64,000 bases of DNA from Sulfurimonas sp. HSL3-7. Its GTDB lineage: Bacteria; Campylobacterota; Campylobacteria; Campylobacterales; Sulfurimonadaceae. Each line of letters opens with the position of its first letter. Positions within the stretch are counted from its first letter, which is position 1. This document shows, piece by piece, positions 1-7,612 of the stretch. The stretch is taken from assembly GCF_039645985.1 (NCBI RefSeq), contig NZ_CP147919.1, positions 1,736,001 through 1,800,000 on the forward strand. The letters are read 5' to 3'. Under the pieces are notes generated by a model. It ran no database searches. It had not been told where the DNA came from and saw only the letters and a program-made list of their open reading frames with translations. A program made the translations under genes and the position numbers.

Positions 1-1
1 G

Positions 2-301
2 CTGATGAACTGGGATTACGAGGGCAAGTTCTACGGTAACAACATCCTCGCCGATGACTTCATAGAGCAGGCCTTTGTGGGCAACTACCAGAAACTCGGT
101 TTCTACCGTGACAACCGTCTCACCGTCCTCTCGCCCGATGAGAGTGTCAAATCGCTTGAAGTCGAAGAGCTCAAACTCAAGGGGGTCAAATACAAAGAGC
201 TCGAAGAGAATGAAGCCGATATCAACGACACCATCACCTACTACCAGAGTGCCAGCTACCTCTACAAAAAGAAGCTGACCCGCTACAAAGAAGCGCAGTA
301 G
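2..301 (+). CDS. LTA synthase-like sulfatase, C-terminal fragment (truncated by window edge)
   Basis: The reading frame is open from the window edge, so only the last ~99 residues of a longer protein are visible. The end of the sequence, with a segment reading YQKLGFYRDNRLTVLSP followed by an acidic stretch and a closing ITYYQSASYLYKK, resembles the tails of alkaline-phosphatase-superfamily sulfatases of the LtaS/phosphoglycerol transferase type. In those enzymes a membrane-anchored periplasmic domain transfers phosphoglycerol or phosphoethanolamine to envelope glycans. The catalytic Thr and metal ligands would lie upstream of the window, so function cannot be tested here. The gene is followed 28 bp later by the radical SAM gene on the same strand. 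The family call rests on tail similarity from memory and is moderate. Confidence 0.5.
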   Translation: MMNWDYEGKFYGNNILADDFIEQAFVGNYQKLGFYRDNRLTVLSPDESVKSLEVEELKLKGVKYKELEENEADINDTITYYQSASYLYKKKLTRYKEAQ

Positions 302-329
302 TGCCCTTCTCCACCACGGGAGACCCCAG

Positions 330-1835
330 ATGAAAAAGATCCTTCTCACCACACTTAACTCCCGCTATAGCCATACCGCGATAGCCCTGCGCTATCTCTA
401 TGCCAATATGCAGGAGCTCCAAAGTGACACCCTAATCGAAGAGTTCACCATCAACGAGAACGTCCAGAGCATCGCCGAGCGCATCCTGGCCCATCAGCCC
501 GAGATCATCGGCATCTCCGTCTATATCTGGAACGCCACCGAAGTGCACCAGCTCATCGAGATACTCAAAAAGATCGCACCGCAGAGCCGCATCGTCCTGG
601 GCGGACCGGAGGCGGCCCACATCCCCCACCGTGTCGACTTCTCCAAAGCCGACTACATCGTCCAAGGCGAAGGGGATGTCGCCTTCTACCGACTCTGCCG
701 TCAGATCTTTGACGGCACCGCCCCGCAAGAGCGGATCATTTCTCCTGTCATGGCCAACCTCAAAGAGATTGCCCTCCCCTACGACTACTACACCGACAGC
801 GACGTCGCCAACCGCTACATCTATGTCGAGGCCTCGAGGGGCTGCCCTTTTCTCTGCGAGTTCTGCCTCTCGGCTATCGACGAAAAGGTGCGTAACTTCG
901 ATATCGATGTGCTCTTGACAGAGTTCGAGAAGCTCTGGCAGCGCGGGGCACGCAACTTCAAATTCATCGACCGCACCTTCAACCTCAATATGAAGTTCGC
1001 CAACGCCATTCTGGACTTTTTCCTGGCCAAGGAGCCACCCTACTTCGTCCACTTCGAGGTGATACCCGACCATTTCCCCGACTCGCTCAAAGCGCGCATC
1101 GCACAGTTCCCTGCCGGGGCACTGCAGCTTGAGGTGGGAATCCAGACCCTCGATCCAAAAATCGCCGAGAACATCAACCGCCCGCTCCGGCTCGAGAAGA
1201 TCAAAGAGAACCTCTCTTTTCTCGAGAACGAGACCAAGGCCCATATGCATGTCGACCTGATCGTCGGCCTTCCGGGAGAGACGCTCGAGGGATTCGGACG
1301 CAACCTCAACGAGCTCTCTTCAATCACCTCCTGCGAGATTCAGATCGGCATACTGAAACACCTCTCTGGTACCACCATGTCTCGCCATGACAGGGAGTTC
1401 GGTATGATCTACTCCGACGTACCGCCCTACGACATTTTGCAAAACGACCTGATCAGCTTTGCCGAGATCCAGCAGATGAAGCGGTTTGCCCGTTTTTGGG
1501 ACCTGGTCTACAACAGCGGCAATTTCACCAATACCGTCGACCTTCTTTTTAAAGGAACAGGTGTTTATGAAGGTTTTCGTGACTTTTCCACCTGGCTTTT
1601 CGGTGAAACCCAATCTACCTGGAAAATCTCGCTTGATCGCCTGACCCAACACATCTTCGACTTCCTGACAAAAATAAAAGGGCTCGATAAGACCGACGTC
1701 ATCACGACCATGTTGCTCGACATCACCAAAAACAAGGGGCGAAAAGTGCCGCTCTTTATGCGCAATGTACAAAACAGCACCATGCCGAAAAAGCAGCCCA
1801 AAGCGAATAAACGGCAGATTCGACTTTTGGATTAA
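330..1835 (+). CDS. B12-binding domain radical SAM protein (DUF4080 type)
   Basis: This 501-residue cytosolic protein starts with a cobalamin-binding Rossmann-like domain (about residues 1-135, containing GISVYIWNA and VLGGPEA). It is followed by a radical SAM core whose 4Fe-4S cluster ligands are C172, C176 and C179 (CxxxCxxC within RGCPFLCEFC). The C-terminal ~170 residues fit the DUF4080 extension seen in this subfamily. Such enzymes reductively cleave S-adenosylmethionine and many are methyltransferases or thioether-forming enzymes, but the substrate of the DUF4080 group is not known to me. The ATG is preceded by GGGAGA. It may be co-transcribed with the sulfatase fragment upstream. Family assignment is strong; function is unassigned. 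Confidence 0.9.
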   Translation: MKKILLTTLNSRYSHTAIALRYLYANMQELQSDTLIEEFTINENVQSIAERILAHQPEIIGISVYIWNATEVHQLIEILKKIAPQSRIVLGGPEAAHIPHRVDFSKADYIVQGEGDVAFYRLCRQIFDGTAPQERIISPVMANLKEIALPYDYYTDSDVANRYIYVEASRGCPFLCEFCLSAIDEKVRNFDIDVLLTEFEKLWQRGARNFKFIDRTFNLNMKFANAILDFFLAKEPPYFVHFEVIPDHFPDSLKARIAQFPAGALQLEVGIQTLDPKIAENINRPLRLEKIKENLSFLENETKAHMHVDLIVGLPGETLEGFGRNLNELSSITSCEIQIGILKHLSGTTMSRHDREFGMIYSDVPPYDILQNDLISFAEIQQMKRFARFWDLVYNSGNFTNTVDLLFKGTGVYEGFRDFSTWLFGETQSTWKISLDRLTQHIFDFLTKIKGLDKTDVITTMLLDITKNKGRKVPLFMRNVQNSTMPKKQPKANKRQIRLLD

Positions 1836-1924
1836 AGTCCGATCCTTCAACATGATCACCTCTTTTTCTAAACCTTAAACTTTTTAAGCAGGTTGCTGAA
1901 TTTTTAATATGTGTACAGCCGCTG

Positions 1925-1933
1925 TGCTAGAAT
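1925..1933 (+). promoter_or_regulatory. Extended -10 promoter, probably giving a leaderless mRNA
   Basis: TGCTAGAAT is an extended -10 element. It ends 7 nt before the ATG at 1941 and no Shine-Dalgarno sequence lies between them, so transcription should begin at or within 1 nt of the start codon. Confidence 0.45.
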
Positions 1934-1940
1934 ATAGATT

Positions 1941-2156
1941 ATGAAAAAAATTCTAGAGTGGATAGAGCAGAAAAAGCTGCAGCACGGCAACATCGTCGTC
2001 CTTCTAAGTGCACTTGTACTTTTTACATTTCTTGCATTGCTGTTGGGATTGGTCTATGCCCTGTTTATAGGACTTATCTATATCGACCCCTATCTCGTCC
2101 TAGTCCTGACCTTTTTCCTGCTTATCCTGATCGTCTATAAAAACCGGACCCCCTGA
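1941..2156 (+). CDS. Small two-helix membrane protein, unknown
   Basis: This 71-residue protein has a short basic N-terminus (MKKILEWIEQKK), then two hydrophobic segments at about residues 18-42 and 44-65 separated by a short IDPYL turn, and ends in a basic tail. That layout suggests a small inner-membrane hairpin protein with both ends cytoplasmic. I do not recognise a family. It stands alone between the radical SAM gene and the metE region and has its own promoter-like sequence. The absence of a ribosome binding site is explained if the mRNA is leaderless. Codon use resembles neighbouring genes, which supports real coding. Confidence 0.6.
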   Translation: MKKILEWIEQKKLQHGNIVVLLSALVLFTFLALLLGLVYALFIGLIYIDPYLVLVLTFFLLILIVYKNRTP

Positions 2157-2208
2157 ACGTATTGTTTGCTATATCAGTCGGAAAATGCTGCTACTGAAGG
2201 GGTTCTTG

Positions 2209-2217
2209 TGTTATAAT
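2209..2217 (+). promoter_or_regulatory. Extended -10 promoter upstream of metE region
   Basis: TG followed by T and TATAAT forms a consensus extended -10 element (TGTTATAAT). Predicted transcription start is near 2224, so this promoter could drive the small ORF at 2244 and possibly metE downstream. Confidence 0.55.
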
Positions 2218-2243
2218 CACGCCAAAATATGAAAGGTGTCGGC

Positions 2244-2582
2244 ATGCGTCCAAAAGGCTTTGGGAAACGTTACTTTACGCTCAGTTCCATCCTCGCACAC
2301 GCCGTGGCCCCGACACTGCACTCGCAGATCACCCGAGCAAGCGCCCACCAGGCGATGCTGTTTGACGATAACGTCTCTATCGAAGAAGATCCGCCTGATG
2401 AGGAGCTCTCCGCCCTCTCTTGTCTTTTCAACGACAAACCCTGCCATTGCAACTGTTACTTTAACCGTCTCACACGCCGTATACTCCTTTTTGTAAAACT
2501 TCTATCTACCCAAGCCTGTCACTGCCTTTTTTACAGCCACCGTCGAACCGGAACCCATCCTCCCCTGTCCTTCTCTTTCTAG
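2244..2582 (+). CDS. Hypothetical small protein upstream of metE
   Basis: This open frame encodes about 112 residues. The ATG at 2244 is preferred over the in-frame ATG at 2229 because AAAGG lies 8 nt before it. The first two thirds look coding, with a basic start (MRPKGFGKRYF), a hydrophobic stretch and an acidic patch (EEDPPDEEL). The last third carries clustered cysteines and histidines (CHCNC, then CHC) and then becomes Ser/Pro/His-rich and less convincing. I recognise no family. It lies 81 bp before metE on the same strand behind a clear -10 box, so it may be a real co-transcribed gene or only an open leader. Coding status is uncertain. Confidence 0.4.
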   Translation: MRPKGFGKRYFTLSSILAHAVAPTLHSQITRASAHQAMLFDDNVSIEEDPPDEELSALSCLFNDKPCHCNCYFNRLTRRILLFVKLLSTQACHCLFYSHRRTGTHPPLSFSF

Positions 2583-2663
2583 TAATACCCCATTTTTATT
2601 TGTCTTCGGACCGACAATAGCATTGAATGTTCAATGTTTTCATAATGTATAAAGGATATACCC

Positions 2664-4937
2664 ATGCCAAAAAACAGCGTACTAGGATTTCCGAGAATCG
2701 GAGAAAAACGTGAACTCAAGTTTGCACTTGAGAACTATTGGAGTCAAAAATGTGACTTCTCGGACGTCGAAAAAATTGCCAAAGAGCTGAAACAGCGTCA
2801 CTGGAACTATCAAAAAGAGGCGGGAATAGAGCTGATCAGCTGTAACGACTTCTCCTACTATGACCTGATGTTGGATACGACCGTTATGCTCGGAGCGATC
2901 CCCTCCCGTTTTCGTGATATCAGTGATCCGACCGATCTCTATTTTGCCATGGCACGCGGCGACAAAGAGCACACGGCAATGCAGATGACCAAATGGTTCA
3001 ACACCAACTACCACTATATCGTTCCCGAGCTCAACAGTCAGATGCCCTTTACCCTCAATACCGAAAAAGTAGTGGGCGAATTACACGAAGCCCGTGAAGC
3101 ATGTATTTCGCCGAAGGTCAACCTTATCGGACCGCTTACCTACCTCGCGCTGGCCAAAGACGACAACGGTACCGATACGCTGGAGCATTTTGACAACCTG
3201 CTGGTGCTCTATGCAGAGCTGCTGAGCACTCTTGCCCAGAACGGTGCCGAGTATGTTCAGATCGACGAACCGATCTTTGCTACCGATGTCGACGCTGAAA
3301 TGCTTTCACTGCTGAAGATCGCCTATGAAAAACTGGCCAAGGTATCAGACAAAATAAAACTGATCGTAACCACCTATTTTAACCACTCCGTCGAAGCGAC
3401 CAATGTCCTTGTACACACCCCTGTTTACGGGATCGGACTTGACCTTCTTTACGGTAAGAAAAGCCTTGAGTCGCTTGACACTATTGCACTTAGCGGCAAG
3501 CAGCTGTTCGCCGGCGTTATCGACGGCCGCAACGTCTGGCGCAACGACATCGAAAAGACGAAACAGCTGTTGGAAACGATAGCAACGCATATCGACAGGG
3601 AGAAGATTACTATCGCAACTTCCTGTTCCCTTCTTCACACTCCGTACACGCTCAGGTATGAAGAGAAGCTGGAGAATGAAGTCAAATCCTGGCTCGCTTT
3701 CGCGCTCGAAAAACTGGACGAGATCAACCTTCTGACCAAGCTCTTCTTTAACGGCAGGCTCACAGCGGAAGAAGAGGCGGCGTTGGAAGAGAACAGACGT
3801 GCCAATATCAGCCGACAGCACTCCAAAACCATTCATGACGAGAAAGTTCAAAAGCGCATTGCGGGCGCTGTTGCCGTTGAACGCGCCACCCCTTATGAAC
3901 AGCGTATCAAGATTCAGCGCGAAGAGCTCGGCTACGCCGATCTTGCAACGACCACCATCGGTTCTTTCCCGCAGACGACAGAACTCCGTCAAGCACGTCG
4001 GGAGTTCAAAAACGGGGCCATTGACCGGTCTTCCTACGAGTCCGTGATGAAACAGTACATTGATGAATGTGTCGCATTCCAGGAGTCCGTCGGACTGGAC
4101 GTCCTGGTCCACGGCGAGCCGGAACGCAATGATATGGTCGAGTATTTCGGCGAAATGCTCGAAGGTTTTGCCTTCTCCCAAAACGGCTGGGTGCAGAGCT
4201 ACGGCAGCCGCTGTGTCAAACCGCCCCTGATCTTCGGTGATGTCAGCCGTCCGAAAGCGATGACGCTCTATTGGTCGCAATATGCGCAATCCAAGACACA
4301 CAAACATATGAAAGGGATGTTGACGGGTCCGGTGACGATCCTTAACTGGTCCTTTGTACGCGATGACAAACCGCGCTCCGAAGTGGCAAAACAGATCGCG
4401 GTTGCTATCAGTGACGAGGTCGACGATCTACAAAACGGCGGTATCAAGATCATCCAGATCGATGAAGCCGCCTTCAAAGAGGGGTATCCGCTGCGCAAAG
4501 AGCAGATAAGTGCCTACGAAAAGTGGGCACTTGAGAGCTTTAAGATTTCCGTCGCATCGGCCGATGCCGCCACGCAGATCCATACCCACATGTGTTACAG
4601 CAATTTTAACGACATTATGCCGACGATCGAAGCGATGGGGGCCGATGTCATCACCATCGAAACAGCGCGCAGCGGCAACCGTCTGCTACGCATCTTCAAA
4701 GAGACCGGCTACAGGCAGGAGGTGGGTCCCGGTATCTACGACATCCACTCGCCGCGTATCCCGACAGTCGACGAGATGGTCGGACAGATCAAAGCCCTGC
4801 AGGAGGTGTTACCGCAGCAACAGCTCTGGATCAATCCGGACTGCGGCCTTAAGACACGGAAATGGGAGGAGGTCAGACCGAGCCTTAAAAACATGGTCGA
4901 AGCCGTCCACATTGTTCGTAAAGAGACCGCTTCGTAA
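2664..4937 (+). CDS. metE: Cobalamin-independent methionine synthase
   Basis: MetE transfers the methyl group from 5-methyltetrahydropteroyl-triglutamate to homocysteine, the last step of methionine synthesis, without B12. The 757-residue length is normal for the family. Both halves of the duplicated barrel are present: the N-terminal part has the folate-binding RIGEKRELKFALE motif, and the C-terminal part carries the zinc ligands H642, C644 (HTHMC) and C727 (NPDCGLKTR), each one residue offset from the E. coli positions. The ATG follows AAAGGATAT. A hairpin with a U-rich tail follows the stop. No SAM or cobalamin riboswitch is recognisable in the 81 bp upstream, so regulation, if any, is not visible. 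Confidence 0.97.
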   Translation: MPKNSVLGFPRIGEKRELKFALENYWSQKCDFSDVEKIAKELKQRHWNYQKEAGIELISCNDFSYYDLMLDTTVMLGAIPSRFRDISDPTDLYFAMARGDKEHTAMQMTKWFNTNYHYIVPELNSQMPFTLNTEKVVGELHEAREACISPKVNLIGPLTYLALAKDDNGTDTLEHFDNLLVLYAELLSTLAQNGAEYVQIDEPIFATDVDAEMLSLLKIAYEKLAKVSDKIKLIVTTYFNHSVEATNVLVHTPVYGIGLDLLYGKKSLESLDTIALSGKQLFAGVIDGRNVWRNDIEKTKQLLETIATHIDREKITIATSCSLLHTPYTLRYEEKLENEVKSWLAFALEKLDEINLLTKLFFNGRLTAEEEAALEENRRANISRQHSKTIHDEKVQKRIAGAVAVERATPYEQRIKIQREELGYADLATTTIGSFPQTTELRQARREFKNGAIDRSSYESVMKQYIDECVAFQESVGLDVLVHGEPERNDMVEYFGEMLEGFAFSQNGWVQSYGSRCVKPPLIFGDVSRPKAMTLYWSQYAQSKTHKHMKGMLTGPVTILNWSFVRDDKPRSEVAKQIAVAISDEVDDLQNGGIKIIQIDEAAFKEGYPLRKEQISAYEKWALESFKISVASADAATQIHTHMCYSNFNDIMPTIEAMGADVITIETARSGNRLLRIFKETGYRQEVGPGIYDIHSPRIPTVDEMVGQIKALQEVLPQQQLWINPDCGLKTRKWEEVRPSLKNMVEAVHIVRKETAS

Positions 4938-4952
4938 AGCAGCCCGCAAAGC

Positions 4953-4982
4953 AACAGCTTGAAAGAGCTGTTCTTTCTCTTT
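4953..4982 (+). terminator. Rho-independent terminator of metE
   Basis: AACAGCT and AGCTGTT form a 7-bp stem with a 6-nt loop (4953-4972), followed by the U-rich CTTTCTCTTT. Confidence 0.65.
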
Positions 4983-5008
4983 GGATATACTTCACCTAAA
5001 AAGGGACC

Positions 5009-5443
5009 ATGATGGGCATCAAACATTTTGCCGTACTCTTGCTCTTTGGCTATCTCCTCTCCGGCTGCAGTCTGTTCAAACCGCATTTCAGTGACGAACA
5101 GATGCACAGCTATCTCTTTAACAAATTTGACAGCAACGAAGACGGCATTATTACGCGTAATGAATACAGGGCCTTTATCGACGAACGGTTTGACAAGATG
5201 AACCCCGACGGTGGGGAGACGATTACGAAAGAGGAGCTCTACAAGACGCGCTTTTACATGTTTTTGCCGGATCTGGCGCAAGCCGTCTTCAGAGACAGCG
5301 ACAGTGATGCCGACGGGCTGATCACCCGTGAAGAGATGGTCACTGCCGAGAAGGTGCGTTTCAGACAAATGGATTCAAACCAAGACGGCAGCCTTGCCTT
5401 TTCAGAGTTCGTCGTAAACGACCGCTCCGCGTTTAAGGAATAG
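5009..5443 (+). CDS. EF-hand calcium-binding lipoprotein
   Basis: This 144-residue protein begins with a hydrophobic signal ending in the lipobox LSGC, so it is probably an envelope lipoprotein. The mature part holds EF-hand loops: DSNEDGIITRNE and DSDADGLITREE look complete, DSNQDGSLAFSE is a third, and a degenerate one lies in the NPDGGETITKEE region. Calcium binding is inferred from these loops. AAGGGACC precedes the ATG; a second ATG follows directly. It has its own position between metE and a convergent lipoprotein gene. Small EF-hand lipoproteins are widespread in marine bacteria, but no specific role is known to me. Confidence 0.8.
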   Translation: MMGIKHFAVLLLFGYLLSGCSLFKPHFSDEQMHSYLFNKFDSNEDGIITRNEYRAFIDERFDKMNPDGGETITKEELYKTRFYMFLPDLAQAVFRDSDSDADGLITREEMVTAEKVRFRQMDSNQDGSLAFSEFVVNDRSAFKE

Positions 5444-5502
5444 ATTGGCCGTTATCTCTGCAACAAGTTGGCACGCTTTCCGGCAGACGGATCAAATAGG
5501 TT

Positions 5503-5757
5503 CTATTTAAGGCCGCTTGCGGTTGTGTATGTCACTTGATCGGAGATGAACTTTGCCTTGACTTCCGCCTTGCCGCTTTTCCATTCGCAGCTGGTGACGC
5601 CGAAGATCTCATCGCAGCCTTCGGGTTTTCCTATCAGTGCAACAACTTCATCGTATGACATGCCGACTTTGATTTTATCGTAATTTTCTTTGGTCACTTT
5701 ACTGCAGCCGCTCAGTAAAAATAGCGCAGCAGCCATAACAAGATAACTTTTTTTCAT
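5503..5757 (-). CDS. Small SmpA/OmlA-like (DUF3862-type) lipoprotein
   Basis: This 84-residue protein has a lipoprotein signal (lipobox LSGC) followed by a single small domain containing KIKVGMSYDEVVALIGKP, the hallmark of the BamE/SmpA-like and DUF3862 folds. Two cysteines in the domain (GCDEIFGVTSC) are spaced to allow a disulfide. It is too short to be BamE with confidence. It stands alone, convergent with the EF-hand lipoprotein. The role is unknown; an outer-membrane or periplasmic surface location is inferred. Confidence 0.75.
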   Translation of the reverse strand: MKKSYLVMAAALFLLSGCSKVTKENYDKIKVGMSYDEVVALIGKPEGCDEIFGVTSCEWKSGKAEVKAKFISDQVTYTTASGLK

Positions 5758-6009
5758 ACTTAATCCTTGATTGTTTATATATTAGACAGCAAAGCAGCTT
5801 CGCTAAAACGGAAGTTTGCAATACACGCTTTATGCAGGCAACCTGGCGATTTTTTTGCAAAAGAGCCATAGCTTTTTGCCCCGGATTCGTAACGGTTTTG
5901 GTTTATCGACAAAATAATACTCTATATAATTTTTTTTGATTGGCCCTTACAGACGTATCATCAGCTGAAATGTCCGGTTCATGGAGATGCAGGCCGTTCG
6001 CAAAAAGAC

Positions 6010-6579
6010 CTATGCGATTGTATCGCAATAGGTCGAGAGGGTCCCTTCCCTGACAGCATTGTATTTCTCTTCACCCATCAGTTTTTTTACGATGGCCAGG
6101 CCGAAACATATCGCTGTTCCCGGCCCGCGCGAGGTCATCACGTTGGCATCTTCGACCACCTGATATCTGTCTCCTTGATATCCCTCTTTTCGGATCTCAT
6201 TCTCGACCGACGGATAACAGGTGTAGTTCCCTTTCAGAACCCCCGCCGCATTCAAAGCAAAAGGTGCAGCACACATCGCACCGATCTGTTTGCCTTTTGC
6301 ATCCATTGCTTTTAGAAGGTTCTGCACATTCGCATCTTCTGCCAAACGGTTCGTGCCACCCCAACCGCCGGGCAGTACGACCATATCGATATCATCAGCG
6401 CCTATACCCGCTACCGATCCTTCCGCTTTGAGCGTAATCCCGTTGGCCCCGGTAACATCCATGTTCTCATCCAAAGCGCACACCAACACCTTGATACCGC
6501 CGCGGCGCATAATGTCGATCAGCGAGACCGCTTCGATCTCCTCAAATCCCTCCGCTAACGGGACTAATACTTTCGGCAT
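6010..6579 (-). CDS. DJ-1/PfpI family protein (YajL-like)
   Basis: This 189-residue protein spans the whole DJ-1/PfpI domain. The N-terminal EGFEEIE supplies the acidic residue that tunes the active-site cysteine, and the nucleophile elbow is AMCAAPFAL. The C-terminal part has the usual MTSRGPGTA. Family members have been reported as glyoxalases, protein or nucleotide deglycases and oxidative stress chaperones; the exact activity here cannot be read from sequence. GAAGGA lies upstream of the ATG. The promoter region carries a 5-copy heptamer repeat at and above the -35 position, which could affect expression. Confidence 0.92.
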   Translation of the reverse strand: MPKVLVPLAEGFEEIEAVSLIDIMRRGGIKVLVCALDENMDVTGANGITLKAEGSVAGIGADDIDMVVLPGGWGGTNRLAEDANVQNLLKAMDAKGKQIGAMCAAPFALNAAGVLKGNYTCYPSVENEIRKEGYQGDRYQVVEDANVMTSRGPGTAICFGLAIVKKLMGEEKYNAVREGTLSTYCDTIA

Positions 6580-6606
6580 AGTTTTTCCTTCAAATCATTT
6601 TTTATT

Positions 6607-6612
6607 ATTGTA
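6607..6612 (-). promoter_or_regulatory. -10 box of the DJ-1 gene
   Basis: On the minus strand the hexamer is TACAAT, 28 nt before the start codon. At 17-bp spacing its -35 position falls inside the first unit of the heptamer repeat. Confidence 0.45.
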
Positions 6613-6629
6613 ACACAGAGGATTTTGCT

Positions 6630-6664
6630 GAATGGTGAATGGTGAATGGTGAATGGTGAATGGT
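6630..6664. repeat. Heptanucleotide tandem repeat, (GAATGGT)x5
   Basis: Five perfect head-to-tail copies of GAATGGT occupy 35 bp between the DJ-1 and efp genes. The array begins at the -35 position of the putative DJ-1 promoter and extends upstream. Copy number could change by strand slippage. Confidence 0.95.
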
Positions 6665-6669
6665 GGCGA

Positions 6670-6822
6670 AGCTCATCTTCACACAACCTGAACTTTGAAA
6701 AAGTTTCAGATTTGGTGCAGATTGTGCCGAAGTGAATCCGAAGGCGTACATCGGTACGTCGAGAGGTGAACTTCGGTGCAAGGTGCGCCGATACCCGAGG
6801 GGGCAGACCCAGCTGGAACTTT
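6670..6822. other. Non-coding 153-bp stretch with internal repeats
   Basis: No gene is credible here. The stretch has AACTTT/AAAGTT self-complementarity near 6700, CCGAAGT and ACTTCGG inverted arms about 35 bp apart, and two related copies of a GGTGCA(N5-6)TGCCGA-like unit near 6715 and 6776. It may be a dispersed intergenic repeat or a structured 3' region of efp; I cannot tell which. Confidence 0.35.
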
Positions 6823-7389
6823 TTACTTTACTTTTTCGAGGTACTCGCCATCAACCGTGTTGACGCGGATAAGATCGCCCTCAAGAACATGGTAAGGAAC
6901 CTGAACGACTGCACCTGTCTCCAGTGTCGCAGGTTTTTTGGAACCGCTTGAAGTATCGCCTTTGAAGTTCGGCGGCGTATCGGTGATAACCAGCTCCATC
7001 ACGGCCGGTGCTTCGACAGAGATCGCTTTGCCGTTGTAGTTGATAATATCGACATTGGTACCGTCTTTGAGCCACTTCATCGCATCTTCGCACTGCTCAT
7101 AGGTAAGACCGAGCTGATCGTAAGTTTCATTGTCCATGAACTGCAGCATCTCACCATCATCATAAAGATATTGCATCGTTTTGTATTCAAGATTCGGAAC
7201 TTCGAACTTGTCACCTGCGTGAATCGTCTTTTCAACCACTTTACCGTTTATGAAACTTTTGACTTTACAACGTACAAAAGCAGCACCTTTACCCGGTTTG
7301 ACATGTTGAAATTCAACGACCTTGTACGGTACGCCTGAAATTTCTAAACGGACACCTTTTTTGATATCTCCCATACCGATTGTTGCCAT
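6823..7389 (-). CDS. efp: Elongation factor P
   Basis: EF-P binds between the ribosomal P and E sites and relieves stalling at polyproline stretches. The 188 residues cover the KOW-like domain I and the two OB domains. The modifiable lysine is present at K34 within KPGKGAAF, the same position as in E. coli; the modifying enzymes are not in this window. The C-terminal [17 protein letters not shown] is typical. It is monocistronic, preceded by an AT-rich promoter region. Confidence 0.97.
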   Translation of the reverse strand: MATIGMGDIKKGVRLEISGVPYKVVEFQHVKPGKGAAFVRCKVKSFINGKVVEKTIHAGDKFEVPNLEYKTMQYLYDDGEMLQFMDNETYDQLGLTYEQCEDAMKWLKDGTNVDIINYNGKAISVEAPAVMELVITDTPPNFKGDTSSGSKKPATLETGAVVQVPYHVLEGDLIRVNTVDGEYLEKVK

Positions 7390-7540
7390 AGTAAGAGCCT
7401 TTACTAAATAAATTTTTTGAAATTTTACCTTATTTACACCCTATTTACAACCACCCTGTATTTCAAGCGGAGGAAAAGCACTTTTTGACGATACTGTTTT
7501 TCATTTTAACATATTTCAATCGCCACTGTGATATTATTTT

Positions 7541-7572
7541 TATGCTTAGCATATATAATTTCGTGATATAAT
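7541..7572 (+). promoter_or_regulatory. Operator-like palindrome and tandem -10 boxes of the efflux operon
   Basis: TATGCT-T-AGCATA (7541-7553) is a perfect inverted repeat with a 1-nt centre. It abuts a TATAAT at 7554-7559 and lies about 32 nt upstream of the start predicted from a second, extended -10 (TGATATAAT, 7564-7572). That placement suits a repressor or activator site. No regulator gene is adjacent. Confidence 0.5.
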
Positions 7573-7612
7573 ATATATAATTTTATACGATCAATTTTAT
7601 TAAGGAGAAAAT

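Noticed and set aside
432-1250. 272-residue minus-strand ORF inside the radical SAM gene
   Set aside because: It is antisense to a gene with clear motifs, is dominated by Asp/Glu/Val/Leu typical of the opposite strand of this coding sequence, and resembles no family.
2583-2663. SAM or cobalamin riboswitch upstream of metE
   Set aside because: Only 81 bp are available and no conserved riboswitch core could be seen.
6630-6664. Heptamer array as a CRISPR or short mobile element
   Set aside because: Units are 7 bp with no spacers; it is a simple tandem repeat.
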